Source: Zygnema cylindricum (Eukaryota; Streptophyta; Zygnematophyceae; Zygnematales; Zygnemataceae). Taken from it: 64,000 nt of DNA. Where the stretch lies: NCBI GenBank assembly GCA_037447655.1, contig JBBHKE010000642.1, positions 87,501 to 151,500 on the forward strand. Reading direction: 5' to 3'. Below the pieces are notes generated by a model that did not search any database, was not told the origin of the DNA, and saw only the letters and a list, made by a program, of their open reading frames with translations. Each line of letters starts with the position of its first letter. Positions within the stretch are counted from its first letter, which is position 1. Position numbers and translations under genes: made by a program. This document shows, piece after piece, positions 1 to 12,919 of the stretch.

Positions 1-451
1 GAAATTGTCACACAATAAATAGTTTGGATGAATTAAATTAAGTATGGTTGGATTTTTTTAATGGACTAAGTGTATGGTTCTTTCTGGAAGCTGGAGCAGT
101 CGACACTTAATAAAAGGATGGGTAGATGGAAAAAGAAACGATCACGGTAACAAAAAATCGAAACAAAAACAAGGGTCAATTGATCAAACAAACCACTATT
201 TTTTCCCTGTTCTCTTTTTTAAAATGAGTTCTTGGCACACTCTCTCTACCTCTCTCTCCCTTTCCACTTCTCACTCTCCATCTTTCCCTCACAATAGACG
301 GAAACTCTGTGTAAAGTACAGATTTAACATGATTTGTCCTTAAAATTTTGCCACTCTCTCTTTCCATCTCTCGCTCTCTTACAATATACACACTGCATTA
401 ATCAAAATGCACGATACAGACAGAAACAAACTTGTCCTTCAAATTTTACAG
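1..451. other. Intron sequence upstream of the first visible exon
   Basis: The stretch ends in a splice acceptor (TTTTACAG at 444-451). It holds CT-rich runs near 240-290 and 350-380 and no recognisable exon. The preceding exons of the left-edge gene must be outside the window. Confidence 0.5.
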
Positions 452-3400
452 ACACGAAGATGCGTATAATCGGTTTGTGGAGGAAATTAACAGTCTCGCG
501 GGATACCAGTGGTGGGAGGCGTGTGTCTATTCGGTTGTGGCGGTTATCGCTTATCCCTTTGCCTGGAGTTGGCAACAATGGAGGAGGAGATGTAAAGTAC
601 AAAGACTCAGAGAGTTTGTACATTCGGAATACGACCATTCTTGTCTCCGGTCGTGTCGATCTCGGGCTCTTTATGAAGGCCTCAAGGTAAGAAAATGAGA
701 AAATGTTATTGGGTCCAAAAGTTGTTTTTTGCAGAGTAAATGGTTTTAGGCGAGAAAGCTACGCTGAAAGGTTGTCGTTAAGGCGAGCAAATGACGAAGG
801 CAATTTGTTTTCTGCGAAAAAAGGGACGCGGATAAATTGTAGCGCGGGAAGAACGTGACTCGAATATATATTCATTCGGCAAGGAAATACGCAAAGGAAA
901 AAGGAGCATTTTGACAGGATTTAATAAGCAAACTTGGACTGTGATTATAAGAAATATGTCAGAATTTAACTTTTCTTCTTAAATTTCTTGGAATGAGTTT
1001 TCGTCTGACAGATTAAGCAGAAAAAATGTGGCAGGTTTCGGCCACTCCAGACCTTCTCCTCGGATATGTCGATGTTTTCTTAGGAGGGGATGAGAAGAGA
1101 GCAGATCTCCCTCCTCCTTTAGAATATCGTCTCCCAATGGGAATTCTTTTCGGAGGAGATGGTTCATATATGGCGCCATACAATCTTCATTCTGATTATC
1201 TCCTTACAAGTCTTGTGGCCCAGGTAAGAGGTTTTTTTCCCTTTTTTTTTTTTTTAAATCTTTTGTTTTCAGGACTTAATTATATATCATCGATTTAGTA
1301 TTAAACGTGAGTTAGTGTTCAACTCAAACCAAGTGATGAGAGTTAGAGCGACAGTATTATGACTTAGCATTGTTAAAATATGTAGTTGTGAGGCACGGAA
1401 TATTTTGGCCCTATTATACGTTCCTTTTACTGGTTTGATTTGCATACATGTTATGGTAAAACCAATCAGAAACTTGCTGACAAAGCCCATCCTAATAGTG
1501 GCAAGTGGTACACCGTGAATCGCTATTAGCGTTAGTATCGCTAATTTGGCGCCCTCAAATTTTGACCCTCGAACCTAAAATAGAATTCATAACTTTAATT
1601 GTTTTTTTACGTTAATATAGGTACTATTTAGTTAGCGTTAATAACTATGATTTGGACAGTTTTTAAACAGTGTAGTGTACGAAATGTGTCACTCCGTACT
1701 AACATTGCTCGTTATTTCGTACAATCGTACAAAAAGTGTCAGATAAAGCCGTCGACACGCGAAAGTGAGTGCGTCAACGCGAAAAAGCGCACTCAGATTT
1801 GATTCCCGGTCATAAAGACGGGGGAAAATCGGGAAAATCGCGCGAACCTGTTCTCACATGTTCAAACGTCGACTATGTGAACACGGGCTATTCCGGCTAC
1901 ACTATGGGAAAAATGTACCCAAATTAGAGTTATTCGTTATATAGTTAATTTGTTGAACCCAAATTAGAGTTAATAACACTAATTGTTTTTTTACATTAAT
2001 TATTTCTTAACGCTAATAGCGATTCACGGTGTACTTTCATTGACATTAATTTCTCACATTATAAAATTCAAACTCTAAGTTTTTCCCCGGTTTGTTTTTG
2101 CGATCTTACTGCCACAAAGCTTGAAACTATTGTTATCTTGGTAATGTTTCTATAAGGCCCAAAGAAGTAGTACTTGTTATTTTTCCTGTAATAAAGTGCA
2201 AAAAGTAGTTTTATCTCGCCGTAAAGCCTAAAACATAATGCTTTCTCGCAATTTTTTCTGCGTCAAAACTCAAAAAAATATTGTTTTTTAGCAAATTCAT
2301 ATGCAACAAGACTCAAAAGCTAATGTTTTTTCTTAATTCTACTGTGTCAAAAGCTCATAAACTAATGTTTTCTTTCATAATTTTCTGCGGTAAAGCTCAG
2401 AAACTACAACCCACTTGACAAAAGACAAAGCTTAATGCTGTTGTTTTTCCCGCATTTTTTTCTGTCACAAAGCTCAATTTTTTTTTTCGTCTCGATGTTT
2501 TTTCTGCATCAACAGTGTGTTCCTGCCACAGTCTGGTATCGTATGGTCGCTGGAATGAATGCGCAGTTACGGACAGTTCGTCGTGGTGCATTACGGAGTC
2601 ATTTACGGCCGGTACTGACATGGATCGCATCTCATGCAAATCCCTCCCTTTCCATCAACGGAATTACTGTTGAATTGGCTCAGTTTCCAGCGTCCACATC
2701 TTCTGGATATCATCAGCTTGGATTGGTGCTGACATCGGCAAGAGAAGAAAGACATACTCCTGTACTCCCAACAGGCCAAATTGAGAGTCTCGGACCATCT
2801 CGCGGACACACGGTACAGCAAACAAGGTAAGAGCTACGTGGTAATTTCTCATCTTGAGGATCATTTTTTTTTCCTTTGACCTTTTCGCCATCATTTTCTT
2901 ATCAAGTCCATTTTGGGAATTATTTTCTTTCCTTTCGGTCTGTGTCGCTTGCTTTTCAGGCGATATTTTGGTTCTGAGCTCTTTCTGTTTGCTTTCTCTT
3001 ATTTTCTCATCTTCACCACTTAATTACGAGTTTTATTGAAATTCGGATTTATCTCACTGTCATTCCACAGACTCCCGTATTCTCCGGCATCTTCTCCTTC
3101 TTACGACACTTTCACTGTCTTATATAGCCAACAAAGTATCCCGTCTCATAAATCATCTCTCCATATCCCTTCTTCCCCTCGTCGAGCTCCCGTCTCTCCG
3201 CGAAGTCAACCTTTGGGCGGTTTAAGTCACCACTCTGTTTCTCCTTTAAGAACCATTGGTTCTTTTGATGAACCTTCACAAGCTCTTCTCCCTCTAGGAG
3301 GACAAAGAAGACCGGGTTGGACTGTTATATCTGAAAGTATTTTAGGGCAACTCAAAGATCAACGCGATATTTGGTTGCCTTTCACTCTTCTTCTTCGTAA

Positions 3401-6400
3401 CACGAGACCTGTGGGTCATAATGTGAGTATTTTCAGAAATTTCAGTTGATGGAATGGTTATTTTTTGAAGTTATATTTTGGCGTTTTTAAGGGTGGGGAA
3501 GGAACGATGTGAATCACCAAATTAGGAAGACTCAATTCATCTTCATCTTGGCTTCTTATAGTGACGATTTTGAACTTTGTTAGAGGAATTACTGCGGATA
3601 AAGTCAGTTGTTGTGACTGATGCCTGTTTCTTTCACAAGTCTCGTTTTCACTCTCTGTTGCAGAACACAAAAAAAATTCCCTGAAAAGTGAACCAAACAT
3701 TTAATTTTGTTATTTTTCTAATTTGTGGATTACCCCGTTTTTTCTCCCCGTCTTTTCGGATCATCTTCAACTTACTGTTTTTGCTTTTTTCTATCTAACT
3801 ACTCTGTTTTTGTTGGGGATGGATTTTTCCAGGCGGTTGTTGGAATGGCCATGTCTATTCTCCTTTTGGCCGATATGTCTCTCAGTTTCCTCACATTACT
3901 TCAATTCTATAGTATTTCTGTTACAGGATTTTGGCTTGTCCTCCTTGTCCTTCCCTTCACTCCTCTATTTTCCGCCGCCGCGGGACTTAACGCTCTCTTC
4001 TCCCATGGGCCTCGGAGAGCCGCCGGTTTGGGGAGAATATATAACCTTTGGAACGTAACTTCGATTTCTAATGGGGTAATGTTTTGCTGGTTTGATGTTT
4101 CTGCCGTAGCTGATCATGCAAATTGTTATTTGGACTTTGTTGTGGTTCTTGGAGCACTCGATTCGGTTCGGTTTGGTTCAGTTTAAATTGATTTTGGTTC
4201 AAAGTGAACTAGAATTTGGAAACCTGGGAGGAATTTTTTCACCAAATCCAAACCGTTCAATAAAGCTTGGAAGATACGTGTAGTCATTAAACTGCTAAAA
4301 AATAAATTTCTTGCCCCGCTATTAGCACTCGGCCCGGTATGGTTCTGTTCTGTTTTGTTTTGGTCCAAAGCGAACTAAGCGGTCTAAAACCTGGTTGGAA
4401 ATTCCAAAACGTTGGATTCCACCGAATTGAACAAACCATGGAATCGTTAATTATCTTTAAAAATGTAGGAAATACTCAAAAAAATGCCAGGAAACCCTAA
4501 AAGTTAATTCGTCAAATATATTCATACTATTTTTGTACACCAATGGTACGCTATTTTTGCTGTACTTTTAGTCAAACGTACCTTTAGTAATTTCGTACTT
4601 TTAGGAACCATAATACCGTATGTCATACCCCGGTTAAAACCGGGTTTGGCTTGATTGAGCCGAAACAAAAATCTCCGGAACCGAACCAAACTGTTTAAAG
4701 CAAATTAAACAAACCGAATTGTGAAACAACTAGTTTAGTTTGGTTCATTCCAACCCGGGCCGATGTTACCTGCTATTTGTAGTTTTTTTGCACTGATTGT
4801 ACTGCACTTCCGTATTTCAGTTCCGAACGTTAATGTATCTGTAATTCAAATCCTAGTTTTTTCTGTAATTTTGTTTCATTCAGTGGTTCAAACTGCATAC
4901 GCCTTGACCAAGCGGTTGAAAAAAATCTTGAACGGAATCAGGAGTTCATGTGAAGACCAATTTTTGAACTGAACCACCAAAAAATCTGAAAGGATGATTC
5001 CAAACTTGGCTGATTTTTAGATTAGAAACGTATGCTGGGATTGGCTTTCTGTCTTTTGTTGAGGTTAACGCATTTGCATGAGACTGTGAAGTAAAGATAA
5101 CTGAGGAGTACAAATACAGAGAACTGGGAAGAAGTATGAAGAATTACGGAGATTTATAAAAGAAACATGAATAAATGCAGAGAAATGCTGAGAAGCAGGA
5201 AGTACAGAGAGGCCCAAAGAAATATGAGTTTAATATCGTATCAATTGCACAATCTATAATCGACAAAAACAAAATGTGGATCTATATATATATTTATATG
5301 TATATACACACATATATAAAAATGGTTCGGATGATTATCATGCTGACTTATAATTGCCAAAAAGTTTCATTATTGCTGATAAGCCAGAAACTGGAGATAA
5401 CAAGTATGTATGAATTAGGTTGGTGAGAGTACTGCGGGCATTCGGAATTAGTACGGAAAAGATTCTGAAAGTACCGTGCCAATGACAAGCAGGAAATCTG
5501 GTGAACTTTCTGCTGGCTGAAATCTCGCTTTCAAAAGGCTTTTATAATATAATTTTTTGCAGAATTTCCTCTAAATCTGGTAAAGTACAGCGGTTTTTTA
5601 TCCATCATTTGGCCTTTTGTTCCTCAGTCGTTATTTTCAAGGATGCATTTTGGAACTCTTAATCTTTTCTTCTTGTTGTCTTTTTTTTGTTTTTTTTTTT
5701 TGCTCCATTATCATTTTTTACCGTCAATACAATTGGACATACATATCAGTCCAATAATCGATTATTGAGTACACCAACTTTTCTGATTACTGAACATCAA
5801 AGAATTGCTTATGATATGAAACAGTAAGAATTACGGAAGATGTTTCTTTGTTGAGGTTATTGTGATGGGAATTGTGACGGGATCCCTTTAACAACTGGGT
5901 ATTATTTGGAGGGATGCAGTTGGTGGCGTTCCTTTGGGGCCTTTTTTATCATCATAATTGGTTCAACGTACTGATGTAAAGTTTCTACTCTTCATAAAAA
6001 AGCTCTAGTGTATGAAGATGTGAAGATATCCCATTCATATTCTGTATCTGTATCTGTCGTGAAATGTCAAATCGGTCAGTTAAAATGTCAATAGGTCACA
6101 TGGAAACGTGCAAACTTAAAATTGGTTCCTCCAAAGCATGCCCTTTTTTTATGATGCGGTTAAATTCATGTCAAATAGTCAGGTGGAAGATTCTTTTTCT
6201 TTGTTTTTTTATTTTTTGTTTTTTATGTTTTTTTATTTTTTGTTTTATGTTTTTTGTTTTTTTTTTGGCAAATAGGTCGGATGTCGAGCCTACCTTGTGG
6301 TGGATTTTCCCTTCCCTTCTCGTCGTGACAAAAGTAATCCAAGCTCGAGTGGTGGACCGCCACGTGGCGAATCTCGATATTCAAGATCGAACTCTTTATG

Positions 6401-6432
6401 CCGACGCCCCATCCAAGTTTTGGGCAGCTTGA
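452..6432 (+). CDS. C-terminal part of a plant membrane protein of the AT5G11700 / AT5G47020 / AT4G32920 family (multi-exon, 5' end outside window)
   Basis: Exons with GT-AG borders can be placed at 452-686, 1035-1223, 2516-2826, 3071-3422, 3833-4075 and a last one at 6276-6432 ending in TGA. Codon phase carries through the first five. The encoded order matches what I remember of the plant family: a block with YQWWEA, AWSWQQWRRR and SEYDHSCLRSCRSRALYEG, then FLGGDEKR and ILFGGDGSYMAP, VPATVWYR, LLRNTRPVGH, a double hydrophobic segment, NALFSHGPRR, and the end WWIFP...DRHVANLDIQDRTLY. The first exon has one membrane span (near VYSVVAVIAYPFAW) and the 3833-4075 exon about two. The large N-terminal extracellular part must lie left of position 1. 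One exon of phase 0 to phase 2 is expected between 4076 and 6275 and I could not find it. Function is not established; a cell-surface role is inference. The conserved frames suggest a working gene. Confidence 0.85.
1509..2033. mobile_element. TA-target MITE (CACCG family) inside an intron
   Basis: A 521-bp element (1511-2031) sits between two TA dinucleotides. Its ends are perfect inverted repeats of 24 bp beginning CACCGTGAATCGCTATTAGC. It has no coding capacity. It lies in the intron 1224-2515 of the left-edge gene. The TA target size suggests a Tc1/mariner-type mover, by analogy only. The same ends recur at 7545-7747, 23207-23426, 24482-24697, 25237-25286 and 50632-50852. Confidence 0.75.
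4076..6275. other. Long last intron(s) with repeat-like sequence
   Basis: This 2.2-kb gap separates the last two placed exons and should hide one short exon. From about 4155 to 4760 it has GGTTCGGTTTGGTTC-like motifs facing partly complementary copies near 4675-4745, which looks like a decayed inverted-repeat element. A (TA/CA)n patch lies near 5280-5320 and T-rich runs near 6190-6270 precede the acceptor of the last exon. Confidence 0.4.
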
Positions 6433-7544
6433 AATTTTTATATCGAAAAAATTATATTGCTCTGAGGCTGCGCACTATATTTTCGGGACGTATTTTGCGG
6501 CCCTATCTTCAAATTCTTGGAACGTATTCTTTTTTCTTTTTAAACAACCTCGGGATTGATGTTTCATAGAACCATTGTTTTGGTGACCTGTAATGTTAAT
6601 ATTAACAGATGCCTTTTTTTTTTGGTTTCCAAGTAATGCGAAGCTATATGTATGTAGATTTTGACCACACTGTATTTTTTTTTTTACGAGGCTAGTTAGA
6701 AAGCAAGGAAGATTTTGTGAACTCTTTTGAGTGAGGCCATTTTTTTTTTTGAGGTTCAGCAATAATGTAGGAGTTTAATCGTAAATAGGAATAGTTTTCT
6801 CGTTTATTGAAAATGTTAAAATCCTAGTCGTCCATTCCCCCATTTTTCATGGCGGTCACATCACCCTGTCTCGAGATCTTTCGAGGTTGAAGTATTTCAG
6901 CCTATTCAAATTCAGTTTGCAATCAGAACATGCCACTTGTCATCACAGATAAAACCCAAAAAATTACCTGTTTTTTCTGTTAAGAGATGTGTCATCTCGA
7001 AAACAGTGTTTTTAGGGCTTCAAAGGTCATGTATAGGGCCCCTCTATGGGGTTGCAAAACTTTTGAAATTTTTTGCATCAGTAAATTGTTTGTTCTTTTT
7101 AAATTTGTACTGGTTTTTTGCTGCTCTAAAGATTTGTTTGGGATATGTGTTTACATGCTGCCGGGTTATCTATGTAATGTTTGGGGACAAAAATAGCATT
7201 TAACAAACCTAATTCAAACTGAGTGTTTTGCAACAGAGATTTCTTTTTATTCTCATTTTCTTTTGAAGTGGCGATGTTGTTTCGAGGTTGTTGGAGGTTC
7301 TATCCAAACCATTGAAAACACAGATCTAATGTGCAAAAACAACCTGGAAACACTATATGCCGTTACTTTGTACAGAATGTGTACTACAAGGGTATTTTCA
7401 CATATAGTATGCGTACTATATGGGAGAATAGTGTACAGCATTTCCAATCGGTTTTGCAAAACTAGACCTATAAGTGAAAGTGGAGACAAAATGAAGGAGA
7501 CTCTGGAGCACGAAAATTGTTTCAACTGTTGACAAATCCAGAAC
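6433..7544. other. Intergenic, no gene recognised
   Basis: This is the 3' flank of the left-edge gene. It is AT-rich with several T-runs of 9-11 bases. Small ORFs here match nothing I know. Confidence 0.4.
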
Positions 7545-7747
7545 TACACCGCTCATCGTTATTAGTGTTAAAGAATTATTAGTGTCAATGCGGAATTATA
7601 ATTTATAATACAAATTTAGTGCAAAGAGATGTGGCAGATTGTAGTCCACGTCCTTAAATAATGTTGTTAACTCTATTTTGTGAGTTTGGGCCAAAAAAAG
7701 TCGTGACCAAATTAGTGTTATTAACACTAATAACGATGAGCGGTGTA
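7545..7747. mobile_element. TA-target MITE, 199 bp
   Basis: The element 7547-7745 lies between TA dinucleotides. It has about 25-bp perfect inverted ends starting CACCGCTCATCGTTATTAGT. It ends ten bases before the start of a hAT-like element. It is a short sister of the element at 1509-2033. Confidence 0.75.
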
Positions 7748-7757
7748 GCCTCCTCAT

Positions 7758-8594
7758 TAGTGTTGGGTATCGAGTAAATTCATATCGCGATAATTTCGAT
7801 ATTCGATATATCGAATATCGATCGAGCAGGCTCCTCGATATATCATACCGAGACCAACATAAATCATCGCGATATATATCGCGATACATAGTATTTTTTT
7901 AAATTTAATATTTTATATTCTAATATAATATGTTATTTTAGCGAAATAACAAATTGTCTGATACGCCACGTACGACGTGATTTTCGTTCCGTGACTTAAA
8001 GGTAGACGCCGCAAAATGTAACCGACAAAAAAGTACAAATTCTAAAATTCATATGATTACTTATTTGGGGTATGGTTACATGAGGAGGTATCTGCAATAG
8101 TACGGACATCAAAATTTATGTATTACAGAGGCCTCGGTTAACATCGCGTATCTTCTGTAAACAGGTTTTTACATACGTGTTTTGATTTGAGTGGTCCTTG
8201 GAAGTTGACGATCAAATCTCTAAAATCGTCAAAGATTTGAGAACCGACCATTTTCGTATAGAAATCCGTACTTGCGTATTACGTACGTGTACTTCGCAAG
8301 TGTACCGCGTCAATGTACCTCAAAGATCTCCTTCACTCTGCTGACTTTTAGGAAAAAACCGTATATCTTTTCGGCAAAGATTTTACGGTCATCTTGTCCA
8401 AGGCTCGTGACTTTGGAGACCTGTGAAAATTATCATTTTTTTTTTTTAAATACCTCGATATATCGACGATACGATATATCGACGATATATCGGTTAAATA
8501 TCGCGATATTTCGATAATCGATATATCGATTATCGGGTACCTAAAATTCGGTACATATCGAATATCGGCAATTGGTCCTCGATACCCAACACCA
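7758..8594. mobile_element. hAT-like non-autonomous element with CGATATATCG arrays
   Basis: The ends are TAGTGTTGGGTATCG and its complement CGATACCCAACACCA. The element is flanked by a perfect 8-bp duplication CTCCTCAT at 7750-7757 and 8595-8602. Eight-bp targets and TAGNG ends are hAT features. Both subterminal regions are packed with ATATCG motifs, including at least five CGATATATCG palindromes. No transposase ORF is present. Confidence 0.85.
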
Positions 8595-8700
8595 CTCCTC
8601 ATAAATATTTAACAACCATAGGCCACCTACCCTCACACCCCACCCTCTCCTCTCCCACCCTTCTAGTAAGAAGATGCGCAGTGAGTCACATATAGACTTA

Positions 8701-9176
8701 GGGTGAAGTTCCATTAGACGAAAAGTAGGATTGTTTACAGAATTCGGAGATCTCCGTATTACTTCGTACGTCTTATTTTGATTTTATCCAGAAAACAACA
8801 TTACAAAGAATCTTGCCAACATTCTCCAAAATTTTGGGAGTTAATAATGATTGTTGGATATTTTTTCACGAAGCATTCACTTCAAAAGTTTCTGTAATTG
8901 GTGATGTACCTCGCGAGGTACATCACCAAGTACAGAAAAATTTGAAGCCGCGACACGCTGGATATGAGCATACGTGACAAGATGGCAACCAACGGATATT
9001 AAAAAATTTCGCACACGATATACGCATTCAAAAATCCAACAAAAAATACAAACGAAATGTCGTAATGCACTTTCGTCACGCTATTTCTGTTAGCGCCCAC
9101 TCGTCACACTATTTTCGTCAACGCTCATTCATCACGCAAAAAAACACGAACCCTAAAAAATGAGGTGGTATTTGAC
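8701..9176 (+). repeat. Left arm of the 475-bp inverted repeat, with a perfect palindrome
   Basis: This arm pairs with 14752-15227. It contains a palindrome near 8902-8930 centred on CTCGCGAG inside GTGATGTACCTCGCGAGG, able to form a cruciform or hairpin. The inner end shares ATGAGGTGG with the partner arm. Confidence 0.75.
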
Positions 9177-9446
9177 AAGGCGTCTGCAAAGATTACAGAA
9201 GTTGTGTTGTACGATGACCTGGTACGCACATACATGGTACGCAAATGAAGATTTCTGGTCGGTGTGAAAATCATTGACGATTTTCAATATCCGATCTTAA
9301 CTCACGTGGTACCACTCAATTTCGAGCAAGTGGATTTTAGACTGCGCAATGGAACTTGGTTCAAATTGTAGCATTCTGTAATGTTGGCCGTACAATTACC
9401 TTAAAGAAATAATAAGCGTCGGGTTCATATTTATATATTGATTTTA

Positions 9447-10402
9447 GGGAATTGCTAATCGCAGAGACGATTTTTGCTGCACGCAGGTAGTTGTCAGAAA
9501 TTGTACATTTAAGCACAGTTTCGCACAAGCTACGTACTTTTAAGTTCAGATTTGACGGTCGGCCCGTCGAATAAATTTGATTGGCGAAATATTGTAACGG
9601 CGGCTGAAAAAGTGTGGCACTTGCGAACGTTGATTGTCATAAAAATAAAACAATTCACACGGCCGGCGCAGCTGTAACAAAATTGCGGCAGCCACATATA
9701 AATAAAATGGTTGCGCACATGTAGTTTCTCACTTCACGTGAGCTCCACTGTGAGAGCACACACCGACATTTGACTAAGCTGCAAATATGGAATCTAATCG
9801 CAAACCGTTACACTGAACTTGGACACAAATTAAATGACGACGTACAAATCTACAACATGTATAAACTCGCACGAAACGAAATAAACTTTGTACAAAATAT
9901 AAAAGCGTACCCTTAGTTTCATCGATATTTATACGCGGGTACGCTTTTTTATATTGTACGAAGTTTATTTCGTTTCGTGCGAGTTTATACATGTTGTGCG
10001 TCGTCCTTCAATTTGTGTCCAAGTTTAGTGTAAGGGTTCGCGATTAGATTCCATTTTTGCGGCTAAGTCAAAATGTTGGTGTGTGCTCTCACAGTGGAGC
10101 TCACGTGAAGTGAGAAACTACGTGCGCGCAACCATTTTATTGACATGTGGCTGTCGTAGTTTTGTTAGAGTAAACCTGCGTCGGCCGTGTGAATTGTTTT
10201 TTATTTATGACGGTCAACGTTCGCAAGCGCGACACTTTTTTAGCCGCCATTACAATATTTAGCCAGTCAATTTTTTTTCGACGGGTTTACCGTCAAATCT
10301 AAACTCAAAGGTACGTAGCTTGTGCAAAATTGTACTTCAAATGTACAATTTCTGACAACTACCCGAGGGCAGCAAAAATCGTCTCTGCGATTAGCAATTC
10401 CC
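9447..10402. mobile_element. 956-bp fold-back element with 9-bp target duplication (Mutator-like MITE)
   Basis: Two arms of 466 bp (9447-9912 and 9937-10402) are near-perfect reverse complements around a 24-nt loop. The outer ends begin GGGAATTGCTAATCGCAGAG. The element is flanked by an exact 9-bp duplication TTGATTTTA at 9438-9446 and 10403-10411. Nine-bp duplication and long inverted ends are typical of Mutator-like elements. A transcript would fold into a very long hairpin. No protein is encoded. Confidence 0.85.
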
Positions 10403-10411
10403 TTGATTTTA

Positions 10412-11142
10412 TTGTCGGTTTGCCAATATGGGCGTGGTTACTTTTGAACTATTTCAAAGGTTAGCGTCAAGAAAAAAAGCAGTTGTGATTTTAGCGTTTT
10501 TTTGTAGTCGGGGGGTAAAAATAAGGGCACCGAAGAAGTGTTATTAATTCTAATAGCGATTTACGGTGTAGGTACCGTCGAGGGAGGTTGAGAAAAAGAC
10601 AAGACGCAGGTTTTTCAACAATGGTTGTCTTTAGTGTTGAAGGAATCGACACCGTTCTTATTGGCACGTGTGTTTTTGTTGTTTACCTCGTGCTACTTTT
10701 TTTCTAAGGGAAAAAATTACTGGCACAGCCGCCTCTACGAGTTGAAAAATATTCGGAAATAGTCTAGTTGAACTTTTTTAATGTTGATGACTGACGAAAG
10801 TTCATTTTTTTTTTTAAATACAAGGAACTATCTTCAAGACCTTCTTAAAGAAATAACTCAAATAAAAACGAACCCGACGATTAAAAGTAAACGTTTCAAA
10901 GTTCATTTATTTTCTTAAAGATCTCCAATCTCGCAAATCATCCGCCGCGTAAAGTTAAATTTATAAGAAGTGAAGCATATATCGCCAGAGGGGAGTCTGC
11001 CATACAAAAAGAAATGTTTTTAGCAGTGTTATTTTTGCCTTACGACAAACGAAGCCGTACAGTACTGTGATTTCCGAATGTTAGTAAATAAACATTCACA
11101 ATTTCACAAAAAAGACAAAAACAGATCGCGTAGCATTTCACC
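10412..11142. other. No gene recognised; one solo MITE end
   Basis: A single right end of the CACCG MITE family lies near 10550-10572 (TAATAGCGATTTACGGTGTA). I saw no left partner. The rest shows nothing recognisable. Confidence 0.4.
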
Positions 11143-11445
11143 CATAGTTCAAAAGTAGGCGTTTTTATGGTAAGCCTTTGATCGACGCCTTTATCGTAAG
11201 TTGTGTTATGGGCTTTTCATGTGATCTTCTTAGATCACTACTTTGATCAGCGACCGTCGGATCACCTGAATCTGACGGTGTAAATAATTTTTTTGGTCCC
11301 AATGTTTTAATTGGTCCAATTTTTGGTCCGAATTTTAATTGGTCCGAATAGGTCCGAATATTATATGGGTCTTAAGGTCATATTGTAAGATTTGTGTACA
11401 ATAGGCATATTGTATGGGCCTACTTTCACCTACTTTTTAACTATG
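11143..11445. mobile_element. CATAGTTC MITE with 8-bp target duplication
   Basis: The ends CATAGTTCAAAAGTAGG and its near complement (ending AACTATG) bound 303 bp. The flanking duplication ATTTCACC is exact (11135-11142 and 11446-11453). Eight-bp targets suggest a hAT-type mover. Related copies lie at 12920-13376 and 25512-26018. No coding capacity. Confidence 0.85.
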
Positions 11446-11453
11446 ATTTCACC

Positions 11454-12116
11454 ACATCGGCACGTGTAAAAGATTTTCCTCCATTTGGAACAAGTTTACA
11501 CAAAATTAATACTGAAACTATTGAGGTTCCATAATGTACGCACAGTACTACTGTAGTGTTCTCTGGTTTTATTTCTTTGCCTTCAACATTCCACGCGTAG
11601 TGAAATAAAAGGTTTCCCGATATCCTGCGACTATCCCAAAGATTGAGTTTTTGAAGCTCGTAGCTTTTTCCAAAACGATTATTTTTTCACCGGAAAATTG
11701 CCCATTGAGCCCAATCCTAGCTGACACGTGGATAGTCGTCGTACAGTGTCAGGGCGGTATTCCATGCCGAACAGATTGGAATCCGTTGCGTTGGCTCATA
11801 TCTAACTTTTACGAAAGCGTCTCAAAAACGCCCTCATTTATGAGGAAATTCTTAACGTTTACGTTCCGACGGAAACAGATTCCAATGTGTCTGTACTGCG
11901 ATACCACCCTCATAGCTTATTCCCACTGGAAAATAATTCACTTTCGCAATAGACGGACATTCGAATAATGTACGACTTTCTGAGCACCGACTTTGTAGAT
12001 TTCGGAAGTACTCAAAAAACCGTACAAACGAACTTCCTCAAAATATTGTCGGATATAGAAGTAGGGTAAAGTTGCTCTTTCTGTGAAACAGGCCAACGGT
12101 AACCCGAAAAGCTAAC
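11454..12116. other. No gene recognised
   Basis: An ORF of 105 codons at 11651-11968 resembles nothing I know and has no supporting context. The stretch belongs to the interior of the candidate 6.5-kb element. Confidence 0.35.
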
Positions 12117-12119
12117 TTA

Positions 12120-12898
12120 GGGTGTATCCCCATGTGCATAAGTAAGGGTTTTTTTATTTCGTTTTCCTCTAAAACTTAGCGTCGTACTGCCTAAGTTCCA
12201 ACTGTACGAAGGAATCGCAAATTTGTAGAGTACAATTTGCGTCACCCTCGAACTTAGGATGTACGAAAAATTGTCGTCTTGTGTTTTTCGACCCACTTCG
12301 ACGACAAAAAACGTCATCTTCAACCTTATCTTTAAAACACATGCGCGATGTGTTTTAAAACTAGGGATTTTATGTAAACAAATAGGAACACATATTCGCA
12401 TGTGCCGTAATTTTCGAAGTATTTCACACGATTTTCAAAGACAAAGGAAAGTACGGAAGTTGCTATGTTTTGTCCGTTTGCATTTAATACGACAAAGAAA
12501 ATTACATAATTTGTTTGGTTTTGTCCGTTTTCGTCCAGTACGGATTTTTTTTTGGCAGGGGTCTCAACATTCCGACGCCATTTCACGTCGACTGGACAGG
12601 AGACGCAAAGGCAAAGCGCAACTTCTTCAATCGTGAAACGGTACAGGGTGGAAGGCGGTACGTCTACAATGTCACGGTAAGACATGCGACGTCACACAAA
12701 CAGTTCCAAAAAATAATGTCCAACAACACAGATTGTAGACGTTGACAACCGTCACAAGTATTGTCGACGTATACAATCGTCACAAACGTAACTTACGATA
12801 CGTTCTTACATATAGGGACACTTGAAAAGCGGGTCCGTCGGATCCGCGCTAAAATACAAAGTAAGTTCGCTAAGTTACAAGTACATGGGGACATACCC
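12120..12898. mobile_element. PIF/Harbinger-like MITE, 779 bp, TTA target
   Basis: The ends GGGTGTATCCCCATGT and its near complement ACATGGGGACATACCC lie between TTA at 12117-12119 and 12899-12901. Three-bp TTA targets are typical of PIF/Harbinger. Sister copies lie at 47752-48525 and 57478-58257. No transposase is present. Confidence 0.8.
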
Positions 12899-12919
12899 TT
12901 AGTAAAAAAACATCCGAAC

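Noticed and set aside
5560-5590. Possible missing exon of the left-edge gene (GCAG|AATTTCC...CTG|GTAAAG)
   Set aside because: The 17-nt length fits the phase, but it introduces a stop codon in the required frame.
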